64,000 nt of DNA. Origin: JAPPKS01 sp963667895. GTDB lineage: Bacteria > Poribacteria > WGA-4E > PCPOR2b. The stretch covers positions 4,340,001-4,404,000 of the forward strand of contig OZ245030.1 of the NCBI GenBank assembly GCA_965223985.1, read 5' to 3'. Position 1 is the first letter of the stretch. The number at the start of each line of letters is the position of its first letter. Below are positions 29,675-39,750 of this stretch, one piece after another. The notes beneath the pieces were generated by a model. That model was not told where the DNA came from, made no database searches, and saw only the letters and a list, made by a program, of their open reading frames with translations. Both the position numbers and the translations under genes were made by a program.

Positions 29675-30838
29675 ATGCGTATTCTCATGTTCAACTACGA
29701 ATTTCCGCCAGTCGGAGGTGGTGGCGGATGGGTCACTTACTTCCTCGGCAAACAGTTTGTTGAAGCCGGACATGAGGTGCGGCTGATTACGTCCCGATAT
29801 CGAGATTTGCCGAAAGAGGAAGCGATTGAGGGATTTCGTGTCTATCGCGTTCCTACGCTGCGCAAAAGCAAGGACACTTGCGGCGTCCATGAGATGCTAA
29901 CTTACGCAATCAGTTCAAGTATTTACGGATTCAAATGCATTAAACGCTTGCAGCCCGACATTATCCAAGTCTTTTTTGGGATTCCGTCGGGAGGGGGTCC
30001 GTATCTGCTGCAAAAGGTATACGGTATCCCATACATCGTATTTCTCGGAGGGCGTGATATTCCCCGCCGCAACCCTGATCCCCCTTATTATCGTCTATTA
30101 TACGGCTTACTTGCCCCTGCGATTAGAGCAATCTGGGGTAATGCTGCTGCTGTGGTTGCGTGCAGCGACGGCTTGCGAGATTTAGCGCTCCACACAGCGC
30201 CGCATGTCAAAATCCAGACGATCCCAGATGGACTAGATTTGAGCCGATTCTTGTCGCCTCCGCGCGAAACGCACCCCGAGCATGTACGGATCTTGACAGT
30301 CGGACGACTCATCCCGCGAAAAGATGTTCAACTCCTTATCCGTGCACTCCCGAATATCATTAAGAGCACAACTCGTAATTTCGAAGTCGAAATTGTTGGA
30401 GATGGTCCCTGCGGTTCGGATCTTGTGAAATTGTCGAAGGAATTGGGCGTCTTTCACAAAATTCAGTTCACTGGATCGGTCCCGTATTCGGAACTCCCTC
30501 AAAAATATCAGGGTGCGGATATTTTTGCGCTCTGCTCGCTCGCCGAAGGGATGCCGCTTGTTGTGCTGGAGGCAATGGGATCGGGCTTACCAGTTGTTGC
30601 AAGCCGGGTGCAAGGGGTTGAAGATCTCGTCAAAGGCGGAACAAACGGCTATCTTTTTACCGCTGGTGATGCCGATGCGCTGGCGAAAAACTTGACTTCA
30701 CTAATTGTCGATGACGAACGTCGCTGCAAAATGGGAGATGCTAGCACTTTGCAAGTGCAGCGGTACGACTGGAAAAATATCGCCCAGTCCTATTTGGAAA
30801 TCTATCAACGTATGAAGTGTGAGGGTATAAACAACTAA
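29675..30838 (+). CDS. Glycosyltransferase family 4 protein
   Basis: A 387-residue GT-B fold transferase. The N-terminal acceptor domain starts MRILMFNYEFPPVGGGGG. The donor domain includes ILTVGRLIPRKDVQLLIRAL, VEIVGDGPCGSDLVKLS and the EX7E-type motif in AEGMPLVVLEAMGSGLPVVA. It likely adds a sugar to a surface or capsular glycan from an NDP-sugar. The UDP-glucose dehydrogenase 48 nt downstream suggests a UDP-glucuronate-using pathway (inference from context). Confidence 0.85.
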   Translation: MRILMFNYEFPPVGGGGGWVTYFLGKQFVEAGHEVRLITSRYRDLPKEEAIEGFRVYRVPTLRKSKDTCGVHEMLTYAISSSIYGFKCIKRLQPDIIQVFFGIPSGGGPYLLQKVYGIPYIVFLGGRDIPRRNPDPPYYRLLYGLLAPAIRAIWGNAAAVVACSDGLRDLALHTAPHVKIQTIPDGLDLSRFLSPPRETHPEHVRILTVGRLIPRKDVQLLIRALPNIIKSTTRNFEVEIVGDGPCGSDLVKLSKELGVFHKIQFTGSVPYSELPQKYQGADIFALCSLAEGMPLVVLEAMGSGLPVVASRVQGVEDLVKGGTNGYLFTAGDADALAKNLTSLIVDDERRCKMGDASTLQVQRYDWKNIAQSYLEIYQRMKCEGINN

Positions 30839-30886
30839 GCAGATTTACGGTCTAACTCTACACACAAGACTACTGAGGTTTACTTG

Positions 30887-32245
30887 ATGAGAGTTGCAAT
30901 CATCGGCACCGGCTACGTGGGTCTAACGACGTGCGTAGCGATGGCATACCTAAACCATGAGGTCGTAGGGGTAGATGTCGACCCGCAGAAGTTAAAGTCA
31001 TTGCGCCGTGGAAAAAGTCCAATCCACGAGCCAGGAGTCCAGATACTTCTAGATCAGGTCAGCCACAATATTTCCTTCACGGAAAGTGCAGCAGATGCTG
31101 TAGGGAGCGCGGACATCATTATGATTGCAGTCGGAACACCTCCCAAACAGAATGGAGAAGCTGACACGAGCTACGTCGAAGAGGCGGCATGGGCAGTTGC
31201 TCAAGGACTCCAGGCGAATCGGAGGTATGCTTTAGTCGTCAAGTCTACCGTGCCTATCGGGACTAATCGCCGGGTAGCTCACGTGGTCACTCGTGCACTT
31301 TCGGAACGCAAGGTAAAGACGAACATCCATCTTGCTTCGAATCCGGAGTTTCTGCAAGAGGGCTTAGCCTTACGGGGTACTTTCTATCCCGATCGAATTG
31401 TCGTCGGTGTCGAAAACTCTGAAGTCGTTGAGGCGCTGCGGCGGCTTTATCGCCCCATACTTGAACAGACCTTCGATCCGCCGAGTTTTTTACCGCGTCG
31501 CGAAGGATACAACCTACCACCTCTAATTACGACCGACCCAACCAGCGCCGAAATGATTAAGTATGCTGCCAACACGTTCCTTACGCTCAAAATCAGCTTC
31601 ATCAATGAAATTGCAGGACTCTGTGAGAAAGTAGGGGCGGATGTGACGGAGGTATCACGTGGAATTGGGTTGGACACCCGCATTGGCCAACGTTTCCTCG
31701 AAGCAGGGCTCGGCTGGGGCGGCAGTTGTTTCCCTAAAGATACTGCCGCCCTGTTGGGCGTTGCAGCGGAATATGGCTACACTATGCAGATTGTTCAAGC
31801 TGCTCGTGAGGTTAACTGGAGGCAACGTCAGTTGATTGTTGAGAAACTCCAATTCGCCCTTAAGATTCTGCGTGGTCGCACAATCGGCATACTGGGCTTG
31901 GCTTTCAAACCAAACACCGATGACGTTCGAGAAACACCTGCATTGGATATTATTCGGGCACTAATCGAACGCGGGGCGCACATCCGTGCTCACGATCCAG
32001 TCGCTATTCCTCACGCCCAGCAATCCTTACAAGGGCTGGGTGTAGAATTTGAGGAAGATGTTTACTGCGTAGCAGATGGAGCGGATGCCCTAGTGCTGGT
32101 AACGGGATGGGAAGAATACCACACACTTGACCTAGCAGAGCTAGCAAAGCGGATGAAGAACTCCGTCTTGATTGATGGACGTAATTTCTTCGTCCCCGAA
32201 GAGGCACATGCAGCTGGATTTGTGTACATGGGAATCGGTCGGTGA
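30887..32245 (+). CDS. ugd: UDP-glucose 6-dehydrogenase
   Basis: Oxidises UDP-glucose to UDP-glucuronate with 2 NAD+. It has a Rossmann motif AIIGTGYVGL at the N-terminus, AVGTPPKQNGEAD, KSTVPIGT, the catalytic cysteine in GWGGSCFPKDT (about residue 281), and the second NAD-like domain GILGLAFKPNTDDVRETPAL. The ATG at 30887 is preferred to the TTG at 30884; GAGG lies upstream. The length (452 aa) is typical. It is paired with the GT4 gene, presumably supplying its donor sugar. Confidence 0.9.
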   Translation: MRVAIIGTGYVGLTTCVAMAYLNHEVVGVDVDPQKLKSLRRGKSPIHEPGVQILLDQVSHNISFTESAADAVGSADIIMIAVGTPPKQNGEADTSYVEEAAWAVAQGLQANRRYALVVKSTVPIGTNRRVAHVVTRALSERKVKTNIHLASNPEFLQEGLALRGTFYPDRIVVGVENSEVVEALRRLYRPILEQTFDPPSFLPRREGYNLPPLITTDPTSAEMIKYAANTFLTLKISFINEIAGLCEKVGADVTEVSRGIGLDTRIGQRFLEAGLGWGGSCFPKDTAALLGVAAEYGYTMQIVQAAREVNWRQRQLIVEKLQFALKILRGRTIGILGLAFKPNTDDVRETPALDIIRALIERGAHIRAHDPVAIPHAQQSLQGLGVEFEEDVYCVADGADALVLVTGWEEYHTLDLAELAKRMKNSVLIDGRNFFVPEEAHAAGFVYMGIGR

Positions 32246-32374
32246 TAACAGCCTCGCACTTATACCCGCGAGGAATTGGGACGACAGGAACGAAGAACAG
32301 GCATAACGAGATTTTAGATTAACAAACCCGCATGGATTCCAGCATCTGTGCAGAATATTATGGGACACACGAAT

Positions 32375-33757
32375 ATGCATCATTACGATCTCATCGTTAT
32401 CGGCAGTGGAAGCGCCGGATTTGCCGCGGCGACAACTGCCAAGGAAAAAGGATTAGAGAACATTCTCCTAATCGAAAAGCGGCGTGTCGGGTACAGCCTC
32501 TGTACAAATGAAGGTTGTATGCCGTCTAAAACGCTTCTCGCGTCCGCAGAGGTGAAACGTGTCATTGAGGAAAGTTCCGATTTCGGGATTACATTGACGC
32601 AGCCAAATGTGAATTGGGATGCGGTGCAGAAGCGGGTCCGAACTCTGATAGAAGAGGATTTCTTCGCTGCAAGGAGAGACGCGATTCGCAATGCGCCGGT
32701 AGATGTAGCCCAGGGAAATGCGCGTTTTACGAGCCCCCACACTATCCAAGTTAACGACAATCCCTATGCTGCAGACCGAATTGTAATCGCGACCGGTTCT
32801 GTGGTCAGTGTTCCTCCCTTTCCAGGATTAAGAGAAACGGGGTACCTTGATAGCGACAGCGCACTCTATCTGGAGAAACTGCCAAAGTCCCTAGTCGTAT
32901 TAGGCGGCGGGTATATTGCGATAGAACTTGGGTATCTATTTCACAAAATGGGAGTTGAAGTCACGATTGTTCAGCGGGGCGATCGGATTTTGACACGTTT
33001 GGATGCGGACATCAGCTTTGAATTGCAGGAAATTCTCCGTCGAGATGGGATGAATATTGTCACGGGGGCACAAGTTGAGTCAGTGAATCGTGCGTCGGGA
33101 AACAAGCAAATTCACGCTGTACTCAGGGAAGGGGGAAACACTACATTAGAGGCGGAAGAGATTATGATAGCCACGGGACGCGCCCCTGCGATAGACGGTT
33201 TAAACTTGGAGGGGTTAGGTGTCCAGTTAGATGAGTACGGTGCAATTCAGGTCAACGATTATCTGCAAACATCTGTGCCGCACATCTATGCAGTCGGCGA
33301 TGTCAACGGCAAAATGCCTCTGGTCTATGTTGCTTCAATGGAAGGAGAGGTTGCTGGTCTCCACGCTGCAGGGCTCAGTGACAAAAAAATAGATTATCGC
33401 TTGGTCGGAAACATCATCTTTTCTCACCCTGAAATTGGTACGGTGGGACTTACAGCATCAGAGGCAGAAGCAAAAGGACTAAACGTAATAACGGCGAAGA
33501 CTCCAATGGCGGATATTGGTAAAGCAGTTGCGATTGGACAGACTGATGGTTTTATCAAGCTGGTAGCGCAGCGTCCCTCTGGCAAAATCATCGGGCTGCA
33601 CGTCATAGGTCCACACGCAACTGACATAATGCAAGTCGCCCTGCCGCACCTCTACCATAATGATACGGTTTTTGACGTACTAAATATTCCCTATCCACAC
33701 CCTACACTTGGTGAAGCGCTCAGTTATCCAGCGGAAGAAATTGCCGAGCTTCTATAA
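32375..33757 (+). CDS. Pyridine nucleotide-disulfide oxidoreductase (dihydrolipoamide dehydrogenase/MerA-like)
   Basis: An FAD enzyme of about 460 aa: DLIVIGSGSAGFAAATTA (FAD), the redox pair in CTNEGCMPSKTL (CX4C), VVLGGGYIAIELGYLFHKMG (NAD binding), YAVGDVNG (FAD) and the C-terminal IPYPHPTLGEALSYPAEEI with the active-site His-Glu. The segment before the first Cys reads RVGYSL rather than the usual GGTC context. No E2/E3 partner genes are adjacent, so it may be a stand-alone dihydrolipoamide dehydrogenase or a reductase of another substrate. Starts are possible at GTG 32348, ATG 32360 or ATG 32375; the last places the Rossmann strand at the usual distance. Confidence 0.8.
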   Translation: MHHYDLIVIGSGSAGFAAATTAKEKGLENILLIEKRRVGYSLCTNEGCMPSKTLLASAEVKRVIEESSDFGITLTQPNVNWDAVQKRVRTLIEEDFFAARRDAIRNAPVDVAQGNARFTSPHTIQVNDNPYAADRIVIATGSVVSVPPFPGLRETGYLDSDSALYLEKLPKSLVVLGGGYIAIELGYLFHKMGVEVTIVQRGDRILTRLDADISFELQEILRRDGMNIVTGAQVESVNRASGNKQIHAVLREGGNTTLEAEEIMIATGRAPAIDGLNLEGLGVQLDEYGAIQVNDYLQTSVPHIYAVGDVNGKMPLVYVASMEGEVAGLHAAGLSDKKIDYRLVGNIIFSHPEIGTVGLTASEAEAKGLNVITAKTPMADIGKAVAIGQTDGFIKLVAQRPSGKIIGLHVIGPHATDIMQVALPHLYHNDTVFDVLNIPYPHPTLGEALSYPAEEIAELL

Positions 33758-33774
33758 GCTGGCACTTGCCAGTG

Positions 33775-34323
33775 TCATCGTGACGTATTCCCTTGCTTTT
33801 CCTGAATCTGCCTATCCAACTGCAGTGCTGCCTCAACAGCAGAGATCTCTCCGGATTTTATCAATTGGCGCAGGCGGGATGCGCCGAAGATCTCCAGCGA
33901 TTCTTGCCAGACAGGCTCGTTTTGGCTATCGGCGTGCGCTAACGTAATTTCAGCGGGACGCATCCGATCGATACTCTCACGATAGATGTTAATTGTTTGC
34001 CACCGTAGCACATCCGAAGATAACGCATGGATTGTTAACGGTTCCAACATTAAGGACGCAAGTTTAGCATCCCGCTCCTGTTGATGGGGACGTAGGTGGG
34101 CTGTTTGACTGGCTTTGACCGAGCGGAATGTTTTGCATTCCAACGTTGGTAGAACTCCTTTTCCGATCATAGTCGAAACAATCCCCAAAGTAAACCTCAA
34201 TGCGTTTTCTGAATTAAAGAAGACTGAATCGAAGCACTGAGGCTGACAATACGAAGTCTCTAACCTTAGGAACGACAATTTAAAGCGTCGGTTTCCAAAG
34301 TTTACGAATATTCCGCTCGCCAC
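33775..34323 (-). CDS. Hypothetical protein, uncertain start
   Basis: A 182-codon frame beginning at GTG 34321-34323 with no ribosome-binding site. Internal ATGs at residues 52 and 92 are alternatives. The C-terminal half (MLEPLTIHALSSDVLRWQTI to the end) has protein-like amphipathic composition, while the N-terminal part is less convincing. No family is recognised. It is convergent with the oxidoreductase gene and upstream of nothing obvious. Confidence 0.35.
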   Translation of the reverse strand: MASGIFVNFGNRRFKLSFLRLETSYCQPQCFDSVFFNSENALRFTLGIVSTMIGKGVLPTLECKTFRSVKASQTAHLRPHQQERDAKLASLMLEPLTIHALSSDVLRWQTINIYRESIDRMRPAEITLAHADSQNEPVWQESLEIFGASRLRQLIKSGEISAVEAALQLDRQIQEKQGNTSR

Positions 34324-34412
34324 GCAGATTATGTGGACATCTAACGCTGCGTATATTTTGTTCTAAATACCTCCTTTTCAAGGTTTCTGTCCACGCTATT
34401 TTTCGCCGTAAC

Positions 34413-36320
34413 CTACCACCATGCAGTGAATGTGTATATCGGTTTTTTGAGAATAATACTCAATATTGCCCAGAAGCCGCCGACGACAAACTCTCCGAGA
34501 ATAATCCCGAAGAAAAGGGGAACCGCTTTGCGATACGCCTTGACCCCGCCATACTTCAAGATAAGCCATTTGACGAGCCATGCCACAACAAACTGCGACC
34601 AAAAAGTACGCATTGACCATGTGCTGGACACCGCATAGCCTGCTGGATGCAAAGACCACCATAAAAACCGGACTCGCATAAACATAAGGAAAATACCAAA
34701 CAACACGCCGTACACAAAGAACCCTAGACCCGCCATGTCCGTAGATGTGGGAAGCGTCAACCACTGCTGCAAACGCGCGAATGGCTCCCGTCCAAAAAAC
34801 TGCAACACGACATGACTGTGCTTGTATCCAGAATGTAAAATCGCCCAAAACGCGGCGAATGTGCCTAAAACGGTGGCGATGAGCATTGCACCAAGAACCC
34901 ATCGATTGTTCATACGGGCTCTATCTGCCAGCTTGAACCCCTCCAGTTGATGCGGCATCACGTCGCTGTAATGCATACGGGATAGAAACCAGAAAAAAGA
35001 CATAATGGTTAGACTTCTCGGGCCAATCTTGCGGGTTCCTACAGCTCCGATCATGAGAATTTCAGGTCCCGCAAAGTGCAGATCATGAAAAGGTGAGCCG
35101 ACCTCTGCACGTATTCGCGTTATCCCAATCTCCGTCATCAGATATAGAGCGAAAAAACCTCCGGCTACCCACAGCGACATACCTGCCTTCCAGCAAAAAA
35201 TCAGAATTAATCCAATACCGCAGATGAGCCCCCAGACGGCGATTCTGTAGTCTAGCAGTTCAGTAGAATTGTTGTCTGACTCCTCACGCGTGGCGGGCTT
35301 TAACGCAACCTTGAACACTTGGCTCAGATGGCGTCTGCCAATCCATATAGCGATGAAAAATAGGGAGATGTGCGCGCCCGCAGCTTGCTCTGAAAGTAAC
35401 GGTCGTGGACGCAATCCCATGGTGCTCTCAAAGATTTGCTGTACTTTCCATAGAAAAAAGAAGAACCAGCAGGAAAAGGAGATGTCCAGGGGAATAAGAA
35501 ACACAAGCCCGATTAGGAACGGGCGGAAAGTGAGCGGTGTATATCCCATAGCGTTCCACGGTCTGCCAGTGAAAAATTCGCCGAGGTTGTAGGGTTTGAC
35601 GCGCAGGGAGGGAACAACGGGAAAAAAGTAGTTCAGTCCGTTGATGAAGGTCATCACCCCTACAATGGTAAAACCCAGCCACATCAATTTGTTTCTGAAT
35701 AATCCAGATGAGCGATTCGTGATTTCAAACGGGAGTTGGACGATAGGATATGTCAGTCTTTCTCTATCAATCCATTGCTTCCGGATGATGACGTTGAAAC
35801 ATATCATCACGAACATAAGGGTACAGATGAAGGCAGCCCAGACCATAACCGGTGTCAGCCATGCGTTAATGTGTTGCGCCGTATATAGGGTTGACTCTCC
35901 CGTCAACCTCTTACCAATATAACCATCCACTGCCCTCTCATCACTCACAGCGAGCCACTGCGGGATATATCGCCAAAAGAGTTCTTTCCATTCGTTTTCC
36001 GGCGTTGCAAGTCCAAAAGCCCCAGCCATTGTTGGCGGCAGTATCTGCAACATGCTGTGTCCAGCGAGTGCGGATGCTTGGCACAACATGATGTAGATGG
36101 TGAGCAGTTCGCCCTGTTTGAAAGCTAGGTCGGGAGACAGCTTTCTCAACGGAATGTTGAGCACTATCAAAACCAGCACTACGAGGAGGACGTTGAAAAA
36201 GAGCGAAAACAGAGTAGAATGCGCGACGTAATACACGCACTCCATCTGTATCAGTAAATAAGAATTGATTGGAATCAGGATAATCCCTATTAGTATCGCT
36301 CGCCAAGTCACGTTTCTCAT
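34413..36320 (-). CDS. DUF6785/DUF6784-type polytopic membrane protein, second paralog
   Basis: A 635-residue paralog of the protein at 12321-14252, with the same order of motifs: ATPENEWKELFWRYIPQW, RKQWIDRERLTYPIVQLPFE, TRIRAEVGSPFHDLHFAGPE, and HPAGYAVSSTWSMRTFWSQF near the end. About 14 hydrophobic segments. AAAGAGGTC lies about 8 nt before the ATG. Unlike the first copy it has no hydrolase partner; its same-strand upstream neighbour is the YkuD protein (142 nt away). Presumed transporter of unknown substrate. Confidence 0.75.
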   Translation of the reverse strand: MRNVTWRAILIGIILIPINSYLLIQMECVYYVAHSTLFSLFFNVLLVVLVLIVLNIPLRKLSPDLAFKQGELLTIYIMLCQASALAGHSMLQILPPTMAGAFGLATPENEWKELFWRYIPQWLAVSDERAVDGYIGKRLTGESTLYTAQHINAWLTPVMVWAAFICTLMFVMICFNVIIRKQWIDRERLTYPIVQLPFEITNRSSGLFRNKLMWLGFTIVGVMTFINGLNYFFPVVPSLRVKPYNLGEFFTGRPWNAMGYTPLTFRPFLIGLVFLIPLDISFSCWFFFFLWKVQQIFESTMGLRPRPLLSEQAAGAHISLFFIAIWIGRRHLSQVFKVALKPATREESDNNSTELLDYRIAVWGLICGIGLILIFCWKAGMSLWVAGGFFALYLMTEIGITRIRAEVGSPFHDLHFAGPEILMIGAVGTRKIGPRSLTIMSFFWFLSRMHYSDVMPHQLEGFKLADRARMNNRWVLGAMLIATVLGTFAAFWAILHSGYKHSHVVLQFFGREPFARLQQWLTLPTSTDMAGLGFFVYGVLFGIFLMFMRVRFLWWSLHPAGYAVSSTWSMRTFWSQFVVAWLVKWLILKYGGVKAYRKAVPLFFGIILGEFVVGGFWAILSIILKKPIYTFTAWW

Positions 36321-36461
36321 GGGATTGACCTCTTTCGAAACAGTGCAACAATTTTACCGAGCATCCTTTTCTCTGCCCAATTATATTGGGCTTGAACCCC
36401 CAATGACATGGCGTCAATGACGATTGGAATGATAAGCTCTATAAACTAGGAAGTAAAGCTC

Positions 36462-37091
36462 CTAATCCGCCACAATTCTAACCGGTGTACCAGGCTCAAT
36501 ATTTTCATAGATGTCTTTGGCGTGATGCGGAACAAGTGCAATGCAGCCGAGTGTTCCGCTGTATGTCTCAAGTCCTTCGTCCGCTAGAATTGCCGAGGCG
36601 TGAATCTCAATAGAGCTTCCCGTTTTGCCTTCCCTTTTATCCTTTTCGTTTGGGTAGTTGAGCGCCATTACAAAAACATGCTCGCCGCCATAAGCTTCCG
36701 TCCACAGTTGTTCATCTTGAGCGGTCTTCAGCTCCTGTTCAGAGAGCCCAGCGTGCTCCAATTTGCCGAAGTATAGTTCAGTATCCCGGATGGAGTATGT
36801 TTCGCCATCCACGACCAAGCTGCTCTGCCCCTCAGAGTTCGTTTTGGGCGGTCCATTCCGACTCACCATCCATTTGATACAGTAATCCCCAAGCGGCGTT
36901 TTATTATCCCCTTCTTTGACTTTTCCAACGCCGTTTTCACCAATGGCGACCGGAAAACACAGCTTGACCTGATTGCCTTGGAGGAGGTAGATTTCTTTAG
37001 AACCACCCAATACCAACAAACAGAAACCGCTTTCATCTCTGTTTAGGTCCCGCAGATAGGGTAGCAGGTCGTTTGACTCAAACTGCGACAT
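36462..37091 (-). CDS. YkuD/L,D-transpeptidase-like domain protein without signal peptide
   Basis: A 209-residue protein. The YkuD core is visible: CLLVLGGSKEIYLLQ, AIGENGVGKVKEGDNKTPLG, and the catalytic region IEIHASAIL...YSGTLGCIALVPHHAKDI with His and Cys. The residue after the Cys-Ile is Ala rather than the usual Arg, as in the YafK-like subgroup. There is no export signal at the N-terminus (MSQFESNDLLPYL), which is odd for a peptidoglycan enzyme, so either the start is misplaced or the role differs. The gene follows 108 nt after the 441-residue protein on the same strand. Confidence 0.7.
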   Translation of the reverse strand: MSQFESNDLLPYLRDLNRDESGFCLLVLGGSKEIYLLQGNQVKLCFPVAIGENGVGKVKEGDNKTPLGDYCIKWMVSRNGPPKTNSEGQSSLVVDGETYSIRDTELYFGKLEHAGLSEQELKTAQDEQLWTEAYGGEHVFVMALNYPNEKDKREGKTGSSIEIHASAILADEGLETYSGTLGCIALVPHHAKDIYENIEPGTPVRIVAD

Positions 37092-37199
37092 GTCTGGCAG
37101 AATCCCTTCTTAAATTTGCCAATGCTGATAAACAGATTTCTGGATCCTCTGAGACTCCGGGGGCGGGTAGTTGTACATCCAAGCAATTCAGTGGGACAT

Positions 37200-38525
37200 T
37201 CAGATTGTCAACACAATCTCGAACTCATTCTTCCCTAGCTGCACATCTCCCCGTACGAACAACAGGCGATCGTCCAACCACGATACTGCATGGGCGTTTG
37301 ATTTGGCAAGCGAGAGTCCTGCATGATCGCCCCAAATCGTTAAACCGTAAGGCATTGCTTTGAGGGACTCAATCTCAAAGCGCATCCGCAATAGCGCCCG
37401 CGTGCGAGATGGACGAAAATTTTCAATCTTTGGCAAGCTAAATTCGGTGCCATCGCGCGATTTCACTGGCGGAGAAACGTAGTTCTTGACGGCAATCGGT
37501 TCCATTTTGCCTGCCTCAAAAACCAGTTGACATTCCGCATCGTAATAGAACAGCATCGACTTCGGTGGATTCGACTCAGTGTCAGGTTGGCTATTTGGTC
37601 TGGAACGAGGGAATGTATCGTCCGCATCAATGAGTAGTAAGGTGGGCTGTGTCTGATTGCATCCTTCCTGATACTCATTGATGGCGTCTGCAAGGCGCAT
37701 GACTTGTGTTTCGGACTGTTGGCACACATACGCAAAGTAGGCGCTCAACGCCTGGAGATGTTCCGATGTTAATTCCGTTAGCTGCTCTGCATCAATATGT
37801 TGAACGTAAGCGAGCCAACGATTCCACGCTGCGTTTGCCGCATAGAGATCAAAGGAATGGCTTGCAGTTCCGTTCAAAATCTGGGTGCGAAGATCGAGTA
37901 GGTCATCTTCCTCAGATTTGGTCTCTTGAGTCGTGGACGACTTCTGTCTGACAACACCCCATGCCTCCGCAGGATTGAGTGAGACAGCCGGAACTCCCAC
38001 GATTCGGCCTGCACTGGGTCCGCCCAGATTATGCGCTTCTAACGAAGGATAAAAAAATCCAAATGGGCAACCGCCATCCCCGCGTTTCTCTTCCCAGCGA
38101 TAGCCCCATAATCCTTTGAAACCAACTTTACCCAGAGCATATAGCAAAACATGGTGTTTCGCCATCGCCCCTGCGACAACTGGGCTTGCCCACTCCATTT
38201 CTCTTTGAACTCTATCCCACTCGGTCGAAATGAAATCCGGTAGTTTTTCACGCATGGTCACAATATGCTCCGCTGATAAGGGACCGTCAACCGGTGTATC
38301 ACTGCCCCAAACGGGTCCGATATCTACTATCAACAGCAGTTCATCGCCATAATCCTCGTGCCATTGGGTCAAATCTGTAGCGAGAGCTCGTGCAGATGCA
38401 CGGTTAATTGCCCAAGTAACCGGAATGCCATGCGTGTGCGCAATTTCTGCAAGGAGGCGCACTCCCTGTCTCAGTTTTGTCCGATCTTCGGAAATTGCAG
38501 TGCTAACGAGTGAGTAGGCAAACAT
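37200..38525 (-). CDS. Hypothetical 441-residue protein, possibly polysaccharide-deacetylase-like
   Basis: The N-terminal ~200 residues have an alternating beta/alpha pattern (FAYSLVSTAI, GIPVTWAINRASARALA, ELLLIVDIGPVWGSD) reminiscent of the NodB-like barrel, but I cannot identify the metal-binding His/Asp set. The C-terminal part is beta-rich. The start codon lies 3 nt after the stop of the diheme cytochrome gene, a clear operon arrangement. The function is unknown. Confidence 0.6.
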   Translation of the reverse strand: MFAYSLVSTAISEDRTKLRQGVRLLAEIAHTHGIPVTWAINRASARALATDLTQWHEDYGDELLLIVDIGPVWGSDTPVDGPLSAEHIVTMREKLPDFISTEWDRVQREMEWASPVVAGAMAKHHVLLYALGKVGFKGLWGYRWEEKRGDGGCPFGFFYPSLEAHNLGGPSAGRIVGVPAVSLNPAEAWGVVRQKSSTTQETKSEEDDLLDLRTQILNGTASHSFDLYAANAAWNRWLAYVQHIDAEQLTELTSEHLQALSAYFAYVCQQSETQVMRLADAINEYQEGCNQTQPTLLLIDADDTFPRSRPNSQPDTESNPPKSMLFYYDAECQLVFEAGKMEPIAVKNYVSPPVKSRDGTEFSLPKIENFRPSRTRALLRMRFEIESLKAMPYGLTIWGDHAGLSLAKSNAHAVSWLDDRLLFVRGDVQLGKNEFEIVLTI

Positions 38526-38528
38526 AAT

Positions 38529-39632
38529 TTACTGCTGTACGTAAGTTTCGTTTAGATACTGGGCAATTATCTCAATATCTTCTTCCAAAATGAAAAGCCC
38601 ATTCTCGATCATCCGGGCGATGAGGTCTCTAGTTTCCTCTTCTGAAGTTGGCGGCGCATTGTCGATGTCCGTCAGCAGATGACATTGGGAGCACGTAATT
38701 TCAAAAAGCTCCTGTGCTGCTGCGGGGTCATAGCTCGCTCGATCGAGACTCTCCATAACGATTGCATCGGGGTTTTGAATCGCAGTGTCCGGTCCCTGAA
38801 TGACATCAGGTCCTACGCTGAAGGCTGATTGTAGTGCAGCCTGCGACTGACTCACCTGCATTTCTTCTTTTCTCTGCTCCTTCACTGAGTTCTGTATGTC
38901 AGGAGTAATCGCAATGAGATATGCAGATACTGACCACTCATCATCCTCAGAAATCCGTTCTCCAATCACGGGCTTGATTGCCATCCGATTGACTAGCCTT
39001 ACCCAATCTTGCGGGGTGCGTGGGCGAATCAGAATAGTCCGTAGGTCGTGGCATTGGACACATTTCCTCAACAGGACCTTCTGTCCATCGCGTAATTTTC
39101 GTTTAGAAGCGAGTATGTCCAGCGGAGCTTCATCAGGCAATCCCGCTGTCAGCAGCATCTTGTGCGTTCTTTGCATACCAGCTTCACTAAAAACCTCCTG
39201 GCTTGACCGCAGAGCGCGTTCCCGAAGTGTGAAAGGCACAGATAAGCCGATTAACAGATAGGTACATAACAGCAAGGTTGTCCCAAGATACGGCATTGCT
39301 TCCTCAAAGTGCCTGAAGAAGCGCAGGATAGCGATTTTGACTAAAAGCAGCACACCAATCGTTATGCCAAGCATCAAGTGCGCAACAGTACGCGGTGGAA
39401 GTTCGATTTGATAATTCCACAGGCGGGGCACCATATGCCACATCATGAAGACGTAAAGTATCGCATATGCAACACCAATGAGACGGTGTACTAGCACCAG
39501 CGACCGTGGTGCACTGCTTGTGCGGGTATTTTCATCGAAAGGATAGCCCCAAAGTTTGTACATCAAGAAAACCGCTGCGTTTCCTAAACCTAAAAACACA
39601 AGACCTAGTATTGCACTTGTCGAGGTGGACAT
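38529..39632 (-). CDS. Membrane protein with two c-type heme sites
   Basis: A 367-residue protein. There are four transmembrane helices (about 5-25, 47-68, 84-104, 115-133) with His50 and His66 in helix two, possibly b-heme ligands. A soluble domain then has two CxxCH sites: KCVQCHDL (191-195) and TCSQCHLL (314-318), each in a short cytochrome-c-like module. It is likely an inner-membrane electron carrier with periplasmic c-hemes. No terminal oxidase or other respiratory subunit is adjacent. It is first of a tight pair with the 441-residue gene. Confidence 0.8.
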   Translation of the reverse strand: MSTSTSAILGLVFLGLGNAAVFLMYKLWGYPFDENTRTSSAPRSLVLVHRLIGVAYAILYVFMMWHMVPRLWNYQIELPPRTVAHLMLGITIGVLLLVKIAILRFFRHFEEAMPYLGTTLLLCTYLLIGLSVPFTLRERALRSSQEVFSEAGMQRTHKMLLTAGLPDEAPLDILASKRKLRDGQKVLLRKCVQCHDLRTILIRPRTPQDWVRLVNRMAIKPVIGERISEDDEWSVSAYLIAITPDIQNSVKEQRKEEMQVSQSQAALQSAFSVGPDVIQGPDTAIQNPDAIVMESLDRASYDPAAAQELFEITCSQCHLLTDIDNAPPTSEEETRDLIARMIENGLFILEEDIEIIAQYLNETYVQQ

Positions 39633-39750
39633 TTTGTATTTTCCTTCCTTTGGGTTTTGATGACCAAATTGAAGATTTGAGAGAGAAAAGCAATTTTAAC
39701 ACAAAGCCGTGAAATTGTCACTACCACTTTACTCCTCGAAGATTTTTGTA

